A stretch of 64,000 nucleotides of DNA. Source: Agarophyton chilense (taxonomy: Eukaryota; Rhodophyta; Florideophyceae; Gracilariales; Gracilariaceae). Made by a program: the position numbers and the translations under genes. Positions within the stretch are counted from its first letter, which is position 1. Every line of letters starts with the position of its first letter. The notes beneath the pieces were generated by a model. The model searched no databases. It saw only the letters and a program-made list of their open reading frames with translations, and had not been told where the DNA came from. The stretch is from positions 186,001-250,000 of the forward strand of contig JARGXX010000115.1 in NCBI GenBank assembly GCA_030374765.1, read 5' to 3'. This document shows, piece after piece, positions 52,046-62,343 of this stretch.

Positions 52046-52060
52046 AAGCGGTCGTCGTTT

Positions 52061-52168
52061 CTGTTGTCCGATATGGACGTTTGGCCACTGTCGCCTGATA
52101 CGGAAGTTTGGCCCCGACGGTCCAATATATACGTTTGGCTTATGTTGTCAGATGCGGACGTTTGGCTT
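52061..52168. repeat. 27-bp minisatellite, 4 diverged units
   Basis: GTTTGGC recurs at 52079, 52106, 52133 and 52160, exactly 27 bases apart, and the surrounding bases are similar (TGTTGTCCGATATGGACGTT type). A period divisible by three gives a 9-residue repeat in one plus frame, interrupted by one stop. Confidence 0.75.
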
Positions 52169-52680
52169 CTACATCGCGCTCAATTCGGAGCACTGGGGCA
52201 GTGCAGCACTATTTTTTCTTTGTTTTGAAACTAAAAGGCTGGAGGCCAATTAGCTAGATCCAGTAGTACTTAAGACCCTATTAGAGCGACACGGCATCAT
52301 TAAATCGTCAGTAACTTCGACGAACTAACTTCTGCATCTACAATTAGGGATTACGGACCGATCGTACAGCAATCTATGCTTCTCAAATATTCTTACGATC
52401 CTTTAACACGACGGAAAACACGACTATTGCGCCTTCTAAGTCACGCGTCTCTGTGCTGCAAGCTGACAACTATTTTATGTGTTCTCGTAAAATGGAATTG
52501 GTGTTGCGGACGAAAGGTCTTTGAAGTATCATCGATTAAAATGTACGGCTTCTAAGGCCCAAATAGGTAGCCGAATAGCAGAAACATCAGAAGAAGCGCT
52601 ACATTACGCTTTCATGCATCCTTCTTTCGGTAGTCGATTCCCGTAATGCCCTGTCCTCGAAGAGAAGGATCCAGAGGTCG
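52169..52680. other. No recognised gene
   Basis: AT-rich. It may include the decayed 5' end of the copia element that becomes recognisable near 52700. Confidence 0.4.
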
Positions 52681-54418
52681 TATTAAAATTACAGCGCAAA
52701 AACTACGAAACGGTTTCACAAGCCAACATCAATTTTCTGCCCCACAAGTATCAAAAAATGTGTATGAAACCTGGTGAGCCTGTGATAGCATATATGAACC
52801 TTCTAGCAGAAGTCGAAGCGAAGCTCGGCAGTTTCGGTCATTCTGTATTCGACAAAGACAAGATTTTCTCACTCTTTTGAGGGTTATCGAAGAAATATTA
52901 AGCGATTGCAGAGGCAATTCGTGCCACTGACAATAAATTACATGAAGCTACTCCCATTCTAACCACGAGGGTGGTTCAGGTGGACTTTTCCAGATCAGGA
53001 TCGGCTGGAAAAAGCAGTAGAGCTGCGTTTTACGTTCGAAGGTCTACACTAAACAAGAACAGAACCTGCTTTTTCTTTAATGTGAAAGGACTAATCAAGC
53101 GCTTTTAAAAGAAGATCCAGCGAAGCAAGAAATACGTCAAGAAGGTCGGTGCGTCTACTTAGGGCTCTAAAAAGAAGAAATTATTTCAAGAATCGCATGA
53201 TAAGCTAGATTTGATTGCCTGGATGTCGCTAATCGCAGCAAATGTAAAATATGGAAAGATTGGGTCAATCTTGAGATGACACAAGTACTACTTGCACTCT
53301 GATGTCATAGAGCAGATGAAAAACAGAGCGCACATCATTTCTGGAGACCTTCTGGTACCCAAAAAGAAAGATATTGCGGTTGGAAATGGTCACACCGTCA
53401 TCATTCGAGATGAAGGGTATAGGCATTGTGAAAACGTTTCTTTTGAGAAACAAATACTGCTAGAAGACGTGCAGTGTGTATCGGACCAAATTTGTAACCT
53501 TTTGTTGATGGGTTTCATTCGCCATAAGAGCTGATCTATTGTTTTCGAGTCTGATCAGCTGGGGAAAGGACTGTGTTTGGTAACCGGTCAACGAACGGGC
53601 TATATCATGGCTTCTGGTTTAGAAATCAAAACAGGCCTTTACAAGATGGTGTTTTGTTCTGTGTCAAAGGACTTAGCATTCATTTCCAATGCAAGCAAGG
53701 ATTCTACACTACTGTGGAAAAAGGGCAGATGCAATACGAAGCACTTCGAAGGCTGAAGATGGTGTTGGAGTGTCTGAAGTGTCCGACAAAGGCTTTTGCG
53801 AGCCATGTGCAGTTGAAAATTCCGTACGCGTTTCACGGAAATCACTAGACACGGAGAATCAAGCCAAAAAGGTCATGGAACTACTGCACTGCGACGAGAG
53901 GGGACCTTTGTCACATCCGTTTCTGTCTAGTGCGGTCTACTGCGTCACCATATACGAAGATTAGAGCGGGCTTTCTCATTTGCAATTTGTCAAGCGTCGT
54001 TCGGACGCTAAAGCGGCAGTCAAAGATATTGTTCAAGAGTTGGAGACACTATCTGAACAACAGTTGAAGCGATTTTGGTTGACAATGCTGGGGAATATGT
54101 GTCTCAGTCCCTTTTGTCGTAGTTGAAAACCAAAGGTGTCAAGATTGAGACTACTGCTGTTTACAGTTCCGAGTCAAACGGGAAGACAGAGCGTTTTAAG
54201 CTCACGCTGAATGAAAAATCTCGAACCATGCTTTCTAAAGTGAAAGGCATCCCGTTTAGTAAGCAAGTATCGGAAAATGCGGTGAACACTTCCAACTATT
54301 TTCGCGATTGCATATCAACCAGCACGAACGATGGAAAGAACGTTTTGCACTACGAAGCATTCATAGGTTGCAAAAACAAAAATTGCGCATCTTCGCACGT
54401 TTTGCGCACAGTGTTTTG
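52681..54418 (+). pseudogene. Degenerate Ty1/copia element, left part (gag to integrase)
   Basis: Broken plus-strand frames give a copia gag segment (M-K-P-G-E-P-V-I-A-Y-M, near 52770), a gag-pre-integrase region (around 53400-53720) and the end of the integrase core (54123-54320). That last part has K-I-E-T-T-A-V-Y-S-S-E-S-N-G-K-T-E-R, with the catalytic Glu in the copia N-G-x-x-E-R setting. Many stops are present. The gypsy element inserted at 54419 after TTTTG, and the copia sequence continues at 63189. Confidence 0.7.
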
Positions 54419-55282
54419 TGTAGGACAATGCCCCCAAGGGGGAAAACCTACGAAGACGTCCGGATCTTCCTCTCACGAGGTAGCCGGCGCAGTAGAGCCC
54501 TCCTAGGGATCGGCGCGCAATGCCGGGTGTAAGCCGGAGCCGAACCGTCGCGACGGGCGCAGGGAGGCTGAAAGAAGCCGAGAATATCCGCCGAAGCGGT
54601 GCTTGCGTATCCTCTGAGGAGGCAAAACCCACGAGAGTGGCGAGCACGACAGGTGTCAGTGCGAGCCGCAAGAGCGGGAATTGCCCAATGAAGGGGAGGA
54701 AAAGGGAAGGAAAATGGGAACGGAGGCAAGAGGGCGAGGTTGACCACGAGTCGCAAGAGGGGACTCGAGAATAGCCGGCACTGCCGGGTGTAGCAAACCG
54801 TATACAAGGGCGGAACCACGAAAGTGGGAATAGATACCCAACACACGAAGGCTGCTTGAACGTCCAATGGGGTTGGGAGGCCGTGCACCACGGGAAATCC
54901 CTCCGTAAGGAGTTGTATATCCGCGCAGGCGGTTCGACCCAGAGCCAAGATCTGGAAGACCAAGATCACCCTTGTTTGGGAGACTTTACTGGACCGGCGG
55001 CCGCGAGGCCGGCGGCCTAAGTACTGTAGTCACTGTAGAATAGAATAAATAAAGTCTATCCTAAATAGCTAAATGTCCGTCTAACAAAAGGGGCCAATCT
55101 GGCGGCCACGTGTCGCGCGGGCGCTGCGGCCACGTGTATGGCACCCGGTCCCGCCGGTGCATCACCGGCGTTCCGGCCATCGCCGTAAAAACGGATTACT
55201 CCTAATCATAACGAGGTTGCACGCCGGAGGCTCCGGAAAAAACTTAAGTCCCCAAAACCTCCCTGGAGGACGTTGCTCTTCA
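54419..55282 (-). repeat. 3' LTR of gypsy element
   Basis: On the plus strand it starts TGTAGGACAATG and ends GCTCTTCA. It carries 24 extra bases near 55110 (a second GCGGCCACGTGT) relative to the other LTR. Confidence 0.92.
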
Positions 55283-55297
55283 TATCCCCCCCTTAAG
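55283..55297 (-). promoter_or_regulatory. Polypurine tract of gypsy element
   Basis: The minus strand reads CTTAAGGGGGGGATA directly before the 3' LTR. Confidence 0.7.
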
Positions 55298-55328
55298 ACA
55301 GGGCGAACACCTCGAAGAGGAAGTCGGC

Positions 55329-57104
55329 ATGGCAGCTCGTCATGATAAGAGCGCGTCCGACACCGGGTCTCCGGAAACCAACACACCTTCACCAAGGATC
55401 CCACGCACGCTCTCCGCATCCGATTCCAACCACAGCACACCAACACGCACCATGTCCAACCCCGACCGTCATAACACATCTGCGACTCCCGCCCTTGGCG
55501 GTTCCACTGGCTTCCGGTCCGCGCCCCACCCTGGGGATGTTACCAACCTCGCGTACGAAGACCACCGTATTGGCGCCCGCTTTCGCGGAAAGGCGGACCC
55601 ACCGCAGTGGCCGACCTACGACGCCCTTGTGGGTGCAAATCCGAGAACTCGGCATGGCTCCGCGATGTTGCGGTATGCGCCTTGGTTTCATTCATTGGCT
55701 GTCCGCGACGAGGATTTGATCCAGTCCTACACCGATAATTCGGAGATGCTCCCGGGCGACCTGCCCGGCGTGGTGACCATGTTCTGGGATTGGCGTAATC
55801 GTATCGCCATCCCGGTACACCACATACTCCGCCGACGCGGTGAATCCTCTGCGGAGGCTCAGGCCGCGCTCGTGCGGATCGCTTATCTCAGGCACCATCG
55901 GGCGCCTTTCGAGTTCCCGATACCGCCAGAGGTCGAATTCGACGTCCACCTTTACCGCACTCGCGGGGAAATGTCGTACTGTGACCGTGTAAACGGATTG
56001 GAAACCCTCGCTTGGAGTGGCACACCGATCGCTCGGCAAGAAGCTTTTTGCTGGGTACGACCGATTCTTCCGGCAGAGTTCCGCTACCAACCGCGGCAGT
56101 CGCGTTCGAACTTCCTTCAGAACTTCATCCGCGATGAGCGGCGTTGGCGGGCCCGGACCGGGTATTTCGTACCGTACCAGAACACGGAGATTGAGCGCAT
56201 CGCGCCTGCTCACCGACGTGGTCGGTACGTCAGTCTCCCAGACTGGTGGTCCTCCTTGGAGGCGTGCTGGGGTTGCTTCATTGAGCTGCCCCCAGTCTTC
56301 ACCTATGTAGGGTCGTCGTTCTTGAACGATCCCCAGTCGGGGTGGTGGTCCGTCGTGGTAAGCGAATGGGCCGTCCGCACTGCGGCTTTTATCCTCGCTG
56401 AGGCGTACGACCAATATCGATTGTGGTACGTGCCACCGCGTGTGCGGGCTGCGATCCGCCGTTTGGACATGCGCATCCCCCTCGGGGGCGAGGCAAACGA
56501 AGAAGAGATGCTGGGCCTCATCGACTTTGTGGAGGGGGTCCAGTGGGATGAGGTCCCGCTGGAGAACTCCCAACGCATTCAACCGCGTCGCGGGTCTGGC
56601 CCCGGACTCGGGAGGAATACCGCACTAGCGGGGGATTTCATCTACTTCGACCCCTGTGATTACCACGAGATCAGCCGCGAGGAAGCGGAAGCCAACCGGC
56701 ATGCGCCGCGTGAAGTCCCGGCCGACCACCCGCGAGGGTATGTCGACTCGAGCGACTATTACCGCGATTATGCGCATGGTGACCCGATGGTCGACAACGA
56801 ACCGGAGGATCCGGGTTACGCTCCGATGGAGGGTGACGAGTCCGGCGAGGCCGGTGAAGAGTCCGTTGAATACGGTGGTGCGGCTCCATCCGGGGCTGCT
56901 GATGCCGTGCGAACGGATTCCTATCCGACTCCATCGGTGGCGGGCCCGCCCGCGACTGCCGCTGGCGCGGAGCGGGGCGAGGTCATCGCGCGCTTCCTTC
57001 GGGAGGTGGGGCTTCGCCCTTCCGAGATCTCGGGTGATGTGGCCGCCATGCGGGATGCCTTAGTCAACCGCCTGGGCGGGGGTCCACCTCGTGCGGAGGA
57101 ATGA
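55329..57104 (+). CDS. Antisense ORF of chromo-gypsy element, unknown protein (591 aa)
   Basis: An intact frame of 591 codons runs opposite to gag-pol, between the 3' LTR and the chromodomain. The ATG at 55329 lies 47 bases inside the LTR boundary, so the 3' LTR could act as a source of antisense transcripts. It matches the ORF at 42-1838 over its full length; an older, broken homolog lies at 41257-41472. The N-terminus is Pro/Ser/Thr-rich. The middle (about 85-400) is rich in Trp, Tyr and Arg (L-R-Y-A-P-W-F-H-S, W-W-S-S-L-E-A-C-W-G-C-F, S-G-W-W-S-V-V-V). The C-terminal third is acidic and Gly/Pro-rich, then ends with a short helix-like segment (E-V-I-A-R-F-L-R-E-V-G). I know no matching family. 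Antisense or env-position ORFs exist in some plant gypsy elements; whether this is related is unknown. Confidence 0.65.
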   Translation: MAARHDKSASDTGSPETNTPSPRIPRTLSASDSNHSTPTRTMSNPDRHNTSATPALGGSTGFRSAPHPGDVTNLAYEDHRIGARFRGKADPPQWPTYDALVGANPRTRHGSAMLRYAPWFHSLAVRDEDLIQSYTDNSEMLPGDLPGVVTMFWDWRNRIAIPVHHILRRRGESSAEAQAALVRIAYLRHHRAPFEFPIPPEVEFDVHLYRTRGEMSYCDRVNGLETLAWSGTPIARQEAFCWVRPILPAEFRYQPRQSRSNFLQNFIRDERRWRARTGYFVPYQNTEIERIAPAHRRGRYVSLPDWWSSLEACWGCFIELPPVFTYVGSSFLNDPQSGWWSVVVSEWAVRTAAFILAEAYDQYRLWYVPPRVRAAIRRLDMRIPLGGEANEEEMLGLIDFVEGVQWDEVPLENSQRIQPRRGSGPGLGRNTALAGDFIYFDPCDYHEISREEAEANRHAPREVPADHPRGYVDSSDYYRDYAHGDPMVDNEPEDPGYAPMEGDESGEAGEESVEYGGAAPSGAADAVRTDSYPTPSVAGPPATAAGAERGEVIARFLREVGLRPSEISGDVAAMRDALVNRLGGGPPRAEE

Positions 57105-57436
57105 CCGGAGCTTCCGGTAGAATGTAGGGCGGCGCCACTAGGGTTCCCTTGCCAGTAGTGAGAAATAAAAGAAGAGGGTCGCCTTTCCGACGCCCTTTCC
57201 CAAGTCCGCTTCTTTCTTTCCGCGGTACCGGCCTTCTACCGGGGTTCCGGCGTTGCAGGGAACTAGCCTAGCTGGGATTTCCGTGTTTAACGGTGGGCGC
57301 TTCGCGCGCGGACCAGGTAACTGGCACGACCACCAACGACGTTGGGATAGCGTGAGCGGTTGCTTCCTTCCCCGCGTTGGGGCATGGACGGAGATGGCGC
57401 GTGGCGCCATCAGCCATTCTATTCCGTGTTCACGGT
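57105..57436. other. Spacer between antisense ORF and chromodomain
   Basis: GC-rich, 332 bases, between the converging stop codons of the antisense ORF and the chromodomain frame. Such a place could hold overlapping transcript ends. No gene is seen. Confidence 0.5.
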
Positions 57437-57643
57437 TTATCCCTCTTGGGCGTCTACCAGCGTGGCTGGTAGTGCGGTCCCCGCAAGGCGGTGGTATCGC
57501 ATTACCGCGGAGCGCGGGAGGTGCTCGATGGGCTCCGGGGTGTCCCACTCCGGCCCGTATCCGTACCAGCGGGCCCGGTACTGGAGCACCCCGTGCTCAT
57601 CGTAGCTATGTCCGACGACTCGGTCGATGACGTACTCCTGCAC
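57437..57643 (-). CDS. Chromodomain of gypsy element
   Basis: 68 codons from the Met at 57643. Residues: E-Y-V-I-D-R-V, Y-R-A-R-W-Y-G-Y-G, D-T-P-E-P, H-L-P-R-S. The aromatic-cage positions are Y, W and Y as in HP1-type chromodomains; the usual T-W-E-P is T-P-E-P. It is in the same phase as the protease frame upstream, separated by a TAA at 57650 and a TGA at 57947. It was therefore probably once the C-terminus of a larger Pol protein and would not be translated from that frame now without readthrough or reinitiation. Confidence 0.75.
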   Translation of the reverse strand: MQEYVIDRVVGHSYDEHGVLQYRARWYGYGPEWDTPEPIEHLPRSAVMRYHRLAGTALPATLVDAQEG

Positions 57644-57946
57644 GTAAACTTACCGGCCTTGCCGGGTGGTGGTGGCCCGAGCCTCAGCGCCGCGTGGTGC
57701 TGGGCTCGTCGTCGCCTGTTCCGGGTCACCCGGTTTGTCATTCCGCCCTGCGGTTGTTGCCGGGTTGCCGGGGCTGCCGTACCGCTTCGCGGAAGTTGCC
57801 GGCGCGGCCGGGTTGTGTTTCCGCTGGGCGGTAGGGGCTTCCCTGAAGTCCGCCCTTACCGCGAGTTTGCGGGGGTCCTTCCGTCTTGGTGACCGTTCGC
57901 CGGAGGCCTCCGCTTGATTTGCGGCATGCGGCGTTCCCATTGGTGG

Positions 57947-60120
57947 TCAGTTTCCGCTGTGCGGTGCGCCGTGGGCGGTGAGTGGTTCACCGTCCCGGCG
58001 ATCCGCCTTCAGGGGGTGGCTGTCAGCCAATGACCGGGATGCCGGGTGCCCATTGGTCCGATCTCCCGCCCGGGTCACGTGAACTTGAGGACGGGTGGTC
58101 GGGCCGTCGCGGACGGTTGGCTCCGATTGTTCGGCCAGGGAGGCGGTTTTCGACTTGTCGTCGCGCCCCTTTTCCCCCATGGGGTTCTTACCGTTCTCAA
58201 CGGAGTGGCTCACTAGACCTGCTTGCGCAGCGCCCGCCGGAGTACCGGTATCGACCGAAACGCTCGGTGTGCGACCGCGAATGTGCGGGGAGCCCTCAGT
58301 TGCTTCCACGCGATGCGGAGCGTCCGTAGGGTCTCGCTTCCCGGCTTCGGGTCTTCGAGCGCCTTGTTCCCCCTTGCGGGGTTGCGTGGCGGTCGGGTTG
58401 ACCGCCGCGTCCCGCGGGAGCGGATTGGCGTCCGGCGACGATGCCGGTTGCCCGCTCGGGGGCCTTGCCCGGGGTGTCCGGTTAAACTTCCGTTGCGACG
58501 GCGATGCTTCCGCGATTGAGCGAGTCCCCTCCACCTCCTTAGACGGAGCGGCATAGAGAGTGGTAGAAACGCCCAACTGGTGGGGATAGACACCGCGCAG
58601 TGGCGTGAGAGAAGAAAGGCCATTCAGGCCAGCGTCCGATTGAATCGGTATATCAGAGAGTCCCACGGGTGGGTTGTAGAGCGGGAATCGCTTATTGGCG
58701 GGTAAAGCAACCATCTGGATGGGATAGATTAGCCCTACCGTAGAAACGGGAACTTCCGCAATATGCGAGGGATTCTGAGAACCATCCTCGTTGCGAGGGG
58801 ATGAAGCATCCAGAGTTCTGTTAAATGGCCCTCCTCTGCGCCTTGGGCGTATGCAGGCCATCGAACGCTGAACAGCGGAAGGCATTACTGAAAGCCACGA
58901 GTTCCAGCAACTCTCATGATCCGAACAATTCGGTAGCCCATCCAGCAATGGCTGGGCTTTGGAATTCACCAACTCAGGTGGTATCTTTCCCACGTCAGTC
59001 GTGCAGAACCGACGGTAGTCGATGACAACAATCCAAGAACCATTGGATAACTTAACCAGTACTGCTGGTGGCGACACACACGGCAGTGGGGATAAGTTCA
59101 GCGTAGACTGGGGACCTTCGACCAGATTATCCCCCTCCTCAGAGTGACCCATTCCGTTTGAACCGGTACGATCCCCTTGAAGGGTAAAGATAGACATGGG
59201 GTGAGGAGCAACTCTTCCAATGATTTGGTTCCTAACCAGATACTGGTGTTTCTCTCCAAAGTTGGAAACACATACACAAAACGACTTCCCGGGCTCAATG
59301 TGAACCATTCCATCCGCGAAAGCGAGTTGATGCCTGTTCGACAAAGATGGTATCGGTCGAACGATTCGAGTACCGTGCTGACGAGAACTGACACGCACCC
59401 AAGAGTGGGACTTTAGCGGAATGCAAATCGAATCGTCGACACGAAGCTTTGTAGACTCGCGAAAAGCGGCGGGGAACTCCTGTGCAGCAGGAAGAGGAAC
59501 ATGCTTCTTTGATGCACGCTTCGGCGGACGGCGGACGATGGGAACAGAGGATCCATCGTCCAATTCCACACGCTTTAAGTGGGGTACAATCGCTTCGACG
59601 AAACGGTCGCAAAAATCACAACCCAAGATGAGAGGGGCGGGGAGTGACCGACAGACAATAAAGTGCAGCTTCACGACGCAGGGTCCTAAGCGTACCACCA
59701 AATCGATCACTCCAACCGTTTCTAACGGGTTGTTACCAGCGTCAGCGGCGTCTAATGCTACGCCACGGCGGATTTGCGACTGAAAAGCAGGTGGTAGGAT
59801 AGATTCCACGACGAAGTTCGGTTCGGTACCTGTATCCAACACATTGAGAAAACGCACCATGAACTTGGTAGTAAGGCCTAGGTCAGTGTAAACTTTAAAG
59901 TTTCGCTTCGCCATGACCATGACTCTTTCCGGGAACCGGTTGTGATGTACCCGTTTCCACGGTCGACGTAAAACACCAAAGTGTTCAGAGTCCACGTCTG
60001 AGACGGCCTGTTTACTTGAGAGGATTTTGACCGGGGAGCGAGGCAGGGACGCCTCGGGCGTCGTCAGCCTCAACTCTGAGGACGCCTCTCCCGAAGGGGA
60101 GACTCCCTCTATTCTTTTCC
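57947..60120 (-). CDS. gypsy protease ORF with RT stub and Pro-rich tail
   Basis: The frame is -1 relative to gag and open from within the gag end, so I extend it to the slippery site; without frameshift the first usable codon is a TTG at 60073. About 720 residues. The retropepsin D-T-G is in V-L-D-T-G-T, and L-I-L-G-C-D-F-C-D-R follows. The region matches the old element (36187-37254) up to the beginning of RT (W-I-V-V-I-D-Y-R-R-F), where similarity ends. The remaining 300 residues are Pro/Ser/Arg-rich and not enzymatic. The RT active-site box, RNase H and integrase are lacking. A TGA at 57947 ends it before the chromodomain. Confidence 0.75.
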
Positions 60121-60121
60121 C
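60087..60121 (-). promoter_or_regulatory. Predicted -1 ribosomal frameshift signal at gag/protease junction
   Basis: In gag phase the minus strand reads CAG GGA AAA GAA TAG, giving the heptamer G-GGA-AAA (60121-60115) of X-XXY-YYZ form. Twelve bases on there is a hairpin TCTCCC-CTTC-GGGAGA (60102-60087). Slipping back one base enters the protease frame. Confidence 0.65.
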
Positions 60122-62220
60122 TGTACAGGGTCCTGGTCGGGCGAAGGCCCGACTTCCTCGGCAACGAGTGCATGATTCCGTTGCACGGTAGCTACCGCAG
60201 GAGCGGGTTGAGATCCAACAGCGTGGTTTGGCGCTGGTGCGGCGCGTGCCGGCTGAGCCGGTTTGTACCGAGAATTCGGAGTGTGAGCCAATGCGTTGGG
60301 GAAGTCCGTCTTCGCGCGGAGATATGACGTGAGTGGCACGGAGCCCTTCTCCCGCGGGGAGAGGGATTCGTAATTATCCACCACTCGCGCCATATCGCGT
60401 AGCGATAAAAGGCATTGCGGGGAGGTGTGCCCGCGCTCGTAGCACAAGTGGCACACCAACGTCACTCCCGCGTTTCGCGGTACGGCATTCCGAGCATTGG
60501 TGTATCTTCCGGGTTCCCGGTTTCCAACCCATCCAGGGCGCTGACTTCGTGTCTTTCCGTTCGAGTACGGCATACGGGGGGCCGGAGTGCGGCGGTCATT
60601 AAGATAAAAGACCTGCCCGTTCTCCGTGTCCCTTGCGGTTGATTCAACCGAGCCATCCGTTGTAGACGGTAATTCCGTTGTCGGAATAGATAAACCATCG
60701 TGATGGATGACATTCATATTGTCATAACCCTGTTTGGGGATGCCATCCGTCGCAAATGACGGTGAAGAAGAGTCCGACTCAAGCAGAAATGCCTTAGCGG
60801 CCTTCGACCGGGTTCCCGGATTTCGTGCACGTAGTGCATCTCCCTTAGCGCGGGCAAACTGTACGAGTTCAAGGTATGTCACCTTCGGCTCTTGTTCCCT
60901 GTAACGGGCGACAAGAGTCTTGATGGCTGGATCCAAGCCATCAATGAACATCGTACAGCGTTCCCCAGCGGGGTATACATTACCACAACGGTGGAAAGCC
61001 TTATTCAGGCGTACCGAGTAATCGGTCTCGAGCTCGCCGGAGCGTTGTCGAGTGTCTCGCAAAGCGAGTATCGCCGCTTGTATCGCGGTGTTGGTTGCGT
61101 AGGAACGCAGGAGATACTGCACGGCCTCGGGCCAGCAGGTCACACCTCCTTCAGAGGCTCGCGACGAGCCCCGGACCGACAAAAACTGATCTTCAGCGAC
61201 ACCCCGTAGAAAGTAGGGTAGCGCCACGTAGGCTTGTCCTTCGTTCATTCCGAGTATATCGGCTTCCGCTACAAAGCGGTGTAGGAAATCCAAGACCAGA
61301 ATTGGATCATCCGCAGTAAACGACTGGTTACGAAGTGAAAGCTGCATCCGCTTGATGCAGTCTTTCACTTTACCCGTGTCACGCGGTGTCCGACCTAAAG
61401 AGGAATCTTCTAGCCGGTAATACCGGTAGGACAGGAGTGTCTTGTACAGAGGGTTGGTGGGCTTCAAGGGTTTGAGGCCCGGATGTCGCCGACCCTTGGG
61501 GCGCGACCGGATGGCCCCGTAGGTGGCAGAGGACCGCTTTGAGTGGGAAGAGCGCCCATAACGATCCTGTGGGTCATCGCTCACCGACGAATCGGAACTC
61601 TCCGAGTCACTCGGTTTACCGTCCGACTCAGATGATGAGTCGGACGGGTGTCCGTGCTTACGGTTAGAATCCCGGTTCTTCCGGCTCTTCCGGTTCCGCG
61701 ACTGGGTCTCTCGATGAGAGACAACCGGTCTAGCCGCGTTCGCGGGCGAGGTTAACGTCCTCTCGACCGACTCAAGTCGGCTTCGGAGACGCTCGAAGCG
61801 ATTCTCCATACCTTCTGCGAAGGAAGACGGAGCGCCAAAACACTCGAGTAGTGTATTGACGTCCGACCGCAATACGCGGATATCCTCGGCTAACTCACTT
61901 GGAGGGGGGTTAGCGAGGCTTCCTCGTAAAGAGGTGAACTCCCTTGAGAGGGTATTGTGAGCTGCCCGCAGGGAGCGGAGCTGCTCTTCCAAGCGTACAA
62001 TCCGCGCTTGGTCGACCAACCGCGGAGGCGGAGAAATCACCGTTGCGACGGTCGTTAACCCGGAATCGGGCTGCGGGTCTTCAGTGCCGGTGACCGGTAT
62101 CTCCCGGGAATGGGGTGTTGGAGCCAGGGCCTGTGGAACATCAGTGCCCCTGGCATCACCGCTTTGGCGGGAACGGCTGCGTGTTGCAGGAGGCTCCATG
62201 CTAGGCGGTTTCCTCGGCAT
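60109..62220 (-). CDS. gag: gypsy Gag
   Basis: I choose the ATG at 62220 (M-P-R-K-P-P-S), giving 703 codons; the frame is open slightly upstream only from a GTG. The N-terminal 100 residues are Pro/Ser-rich. A coiled-coil-like segment (L-E-E-Q-L-R-S-L-R-A to about 160) follows, then a Ser/Asp/Arg-rich stretch. The capsid-like core (about 260-460) has A-E-A-D-I-L, C-W-P-E-A-V-Q-Y-L-L-R-S-Y-A and H-R-C-G-N-V-Y. A CCHC zinc knuckle C-H-L-C-Y-E-R-G-H-T-S-P-Q-C lies near 600. The frame is unbroken and would yield particles if expressed. It ends TAG just after the slippery heptamer. Confidence 0.85.
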   Translation of the reverse strand: MPRKPPSMEPPATRSRSRQSGDARGTDVPQALAPTPHSREIPVTGTEDPQPDSGLTTVATVISPPPRLVDQARIVRLEEQLRSLRAAHNTLSREFTSLRGSLANPPPSELAEDIRVLRSDVNTLLECFGAPSSFAEGMENRFERLRSRLESVERTLTSPANAARPVVSHRETQSRNRKSRKNRDSNRKHGHPSDSSSESDGKPSDSESSDSSVSDDPQDRYGRSSHSKRSSATYGAIRSRPKGRRHPGLKPLKPTNPLYKTLLSYRYYRLEDSSLGRTPRDTGKVKDCIKRMQLSLRNQSFTADDPILVLDFLHRFVAEADILGMNEGQAYVALPYFLRGVAEDQFLSVRGSSRASEGGVTCWPEAVQYLLRSYATNTAIQAAILALRDTRQRSGELETDYSVRLNKAFHRCGNVYPAGERCTMFIDGLDPAIKTLVARYREQEPKVTYLELVQFARAKGDALRARNPGTRSKAAKAFLLESDSSSPSFATDGIPKQGYDNMNVIHHDGLSIPTTELPSTTDGSVESTARDTENGQVFYLNDRRTPAPRMPYSNGKTRSQRPGWVGNREPGRYTNARNAVPRNAGVTLVCHLCYERGHTSPQCLLSLRDMARVVDNYESLSPREKGSVPLTSYLRAKTDFPNALAHTPNSRYKPAQPARAAPAPNHAVGSQPAPAVATVQRNHALVAEEVGPSPDQDPVQGKE

Positions 62221-62321
62221 TGGCCACACCGTCTCGACGGAAGAATAGAAAGCAAACCGGTGAGACCGGAGAAACCCCGTTAAACGGAAAACAACCTCAG
62301 AGAGGACACAAGCGGTCTTGA

Positions 62322-62340
62322 CTTCTAAGTCGGGAGACCA
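62322..62340 (-). promoter_or_regulatory. Candidate primer binding site of gypsy element
   Basis: The minus strand reads TGGTCTCCCGACTTAGAAG, three bases after the 5' LTR. The old element has a similar TGGTCTTCAGACTTA at 33720. TGG fits a tRNA CCA end, but I could not match the rest to a named tRNA. Confidence 0.5.
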
Positions 62341-62343
62341 ATT

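Noticed and set aside
55692..56582. 296-codon minus-strand frame opposite the antisense ORF
   Set aside because: GC-rich shadow. In the two young copies and the old remnant the protein pattern is conserved on the other strand.
62310..62340. tRNA gene next to the gypsy LTR (anticodon-arm-like TTCTAA loop)
   Set aside because: Only a partial stem-loop; better explained as the primer binding site, with a similar sequence in the old copy.
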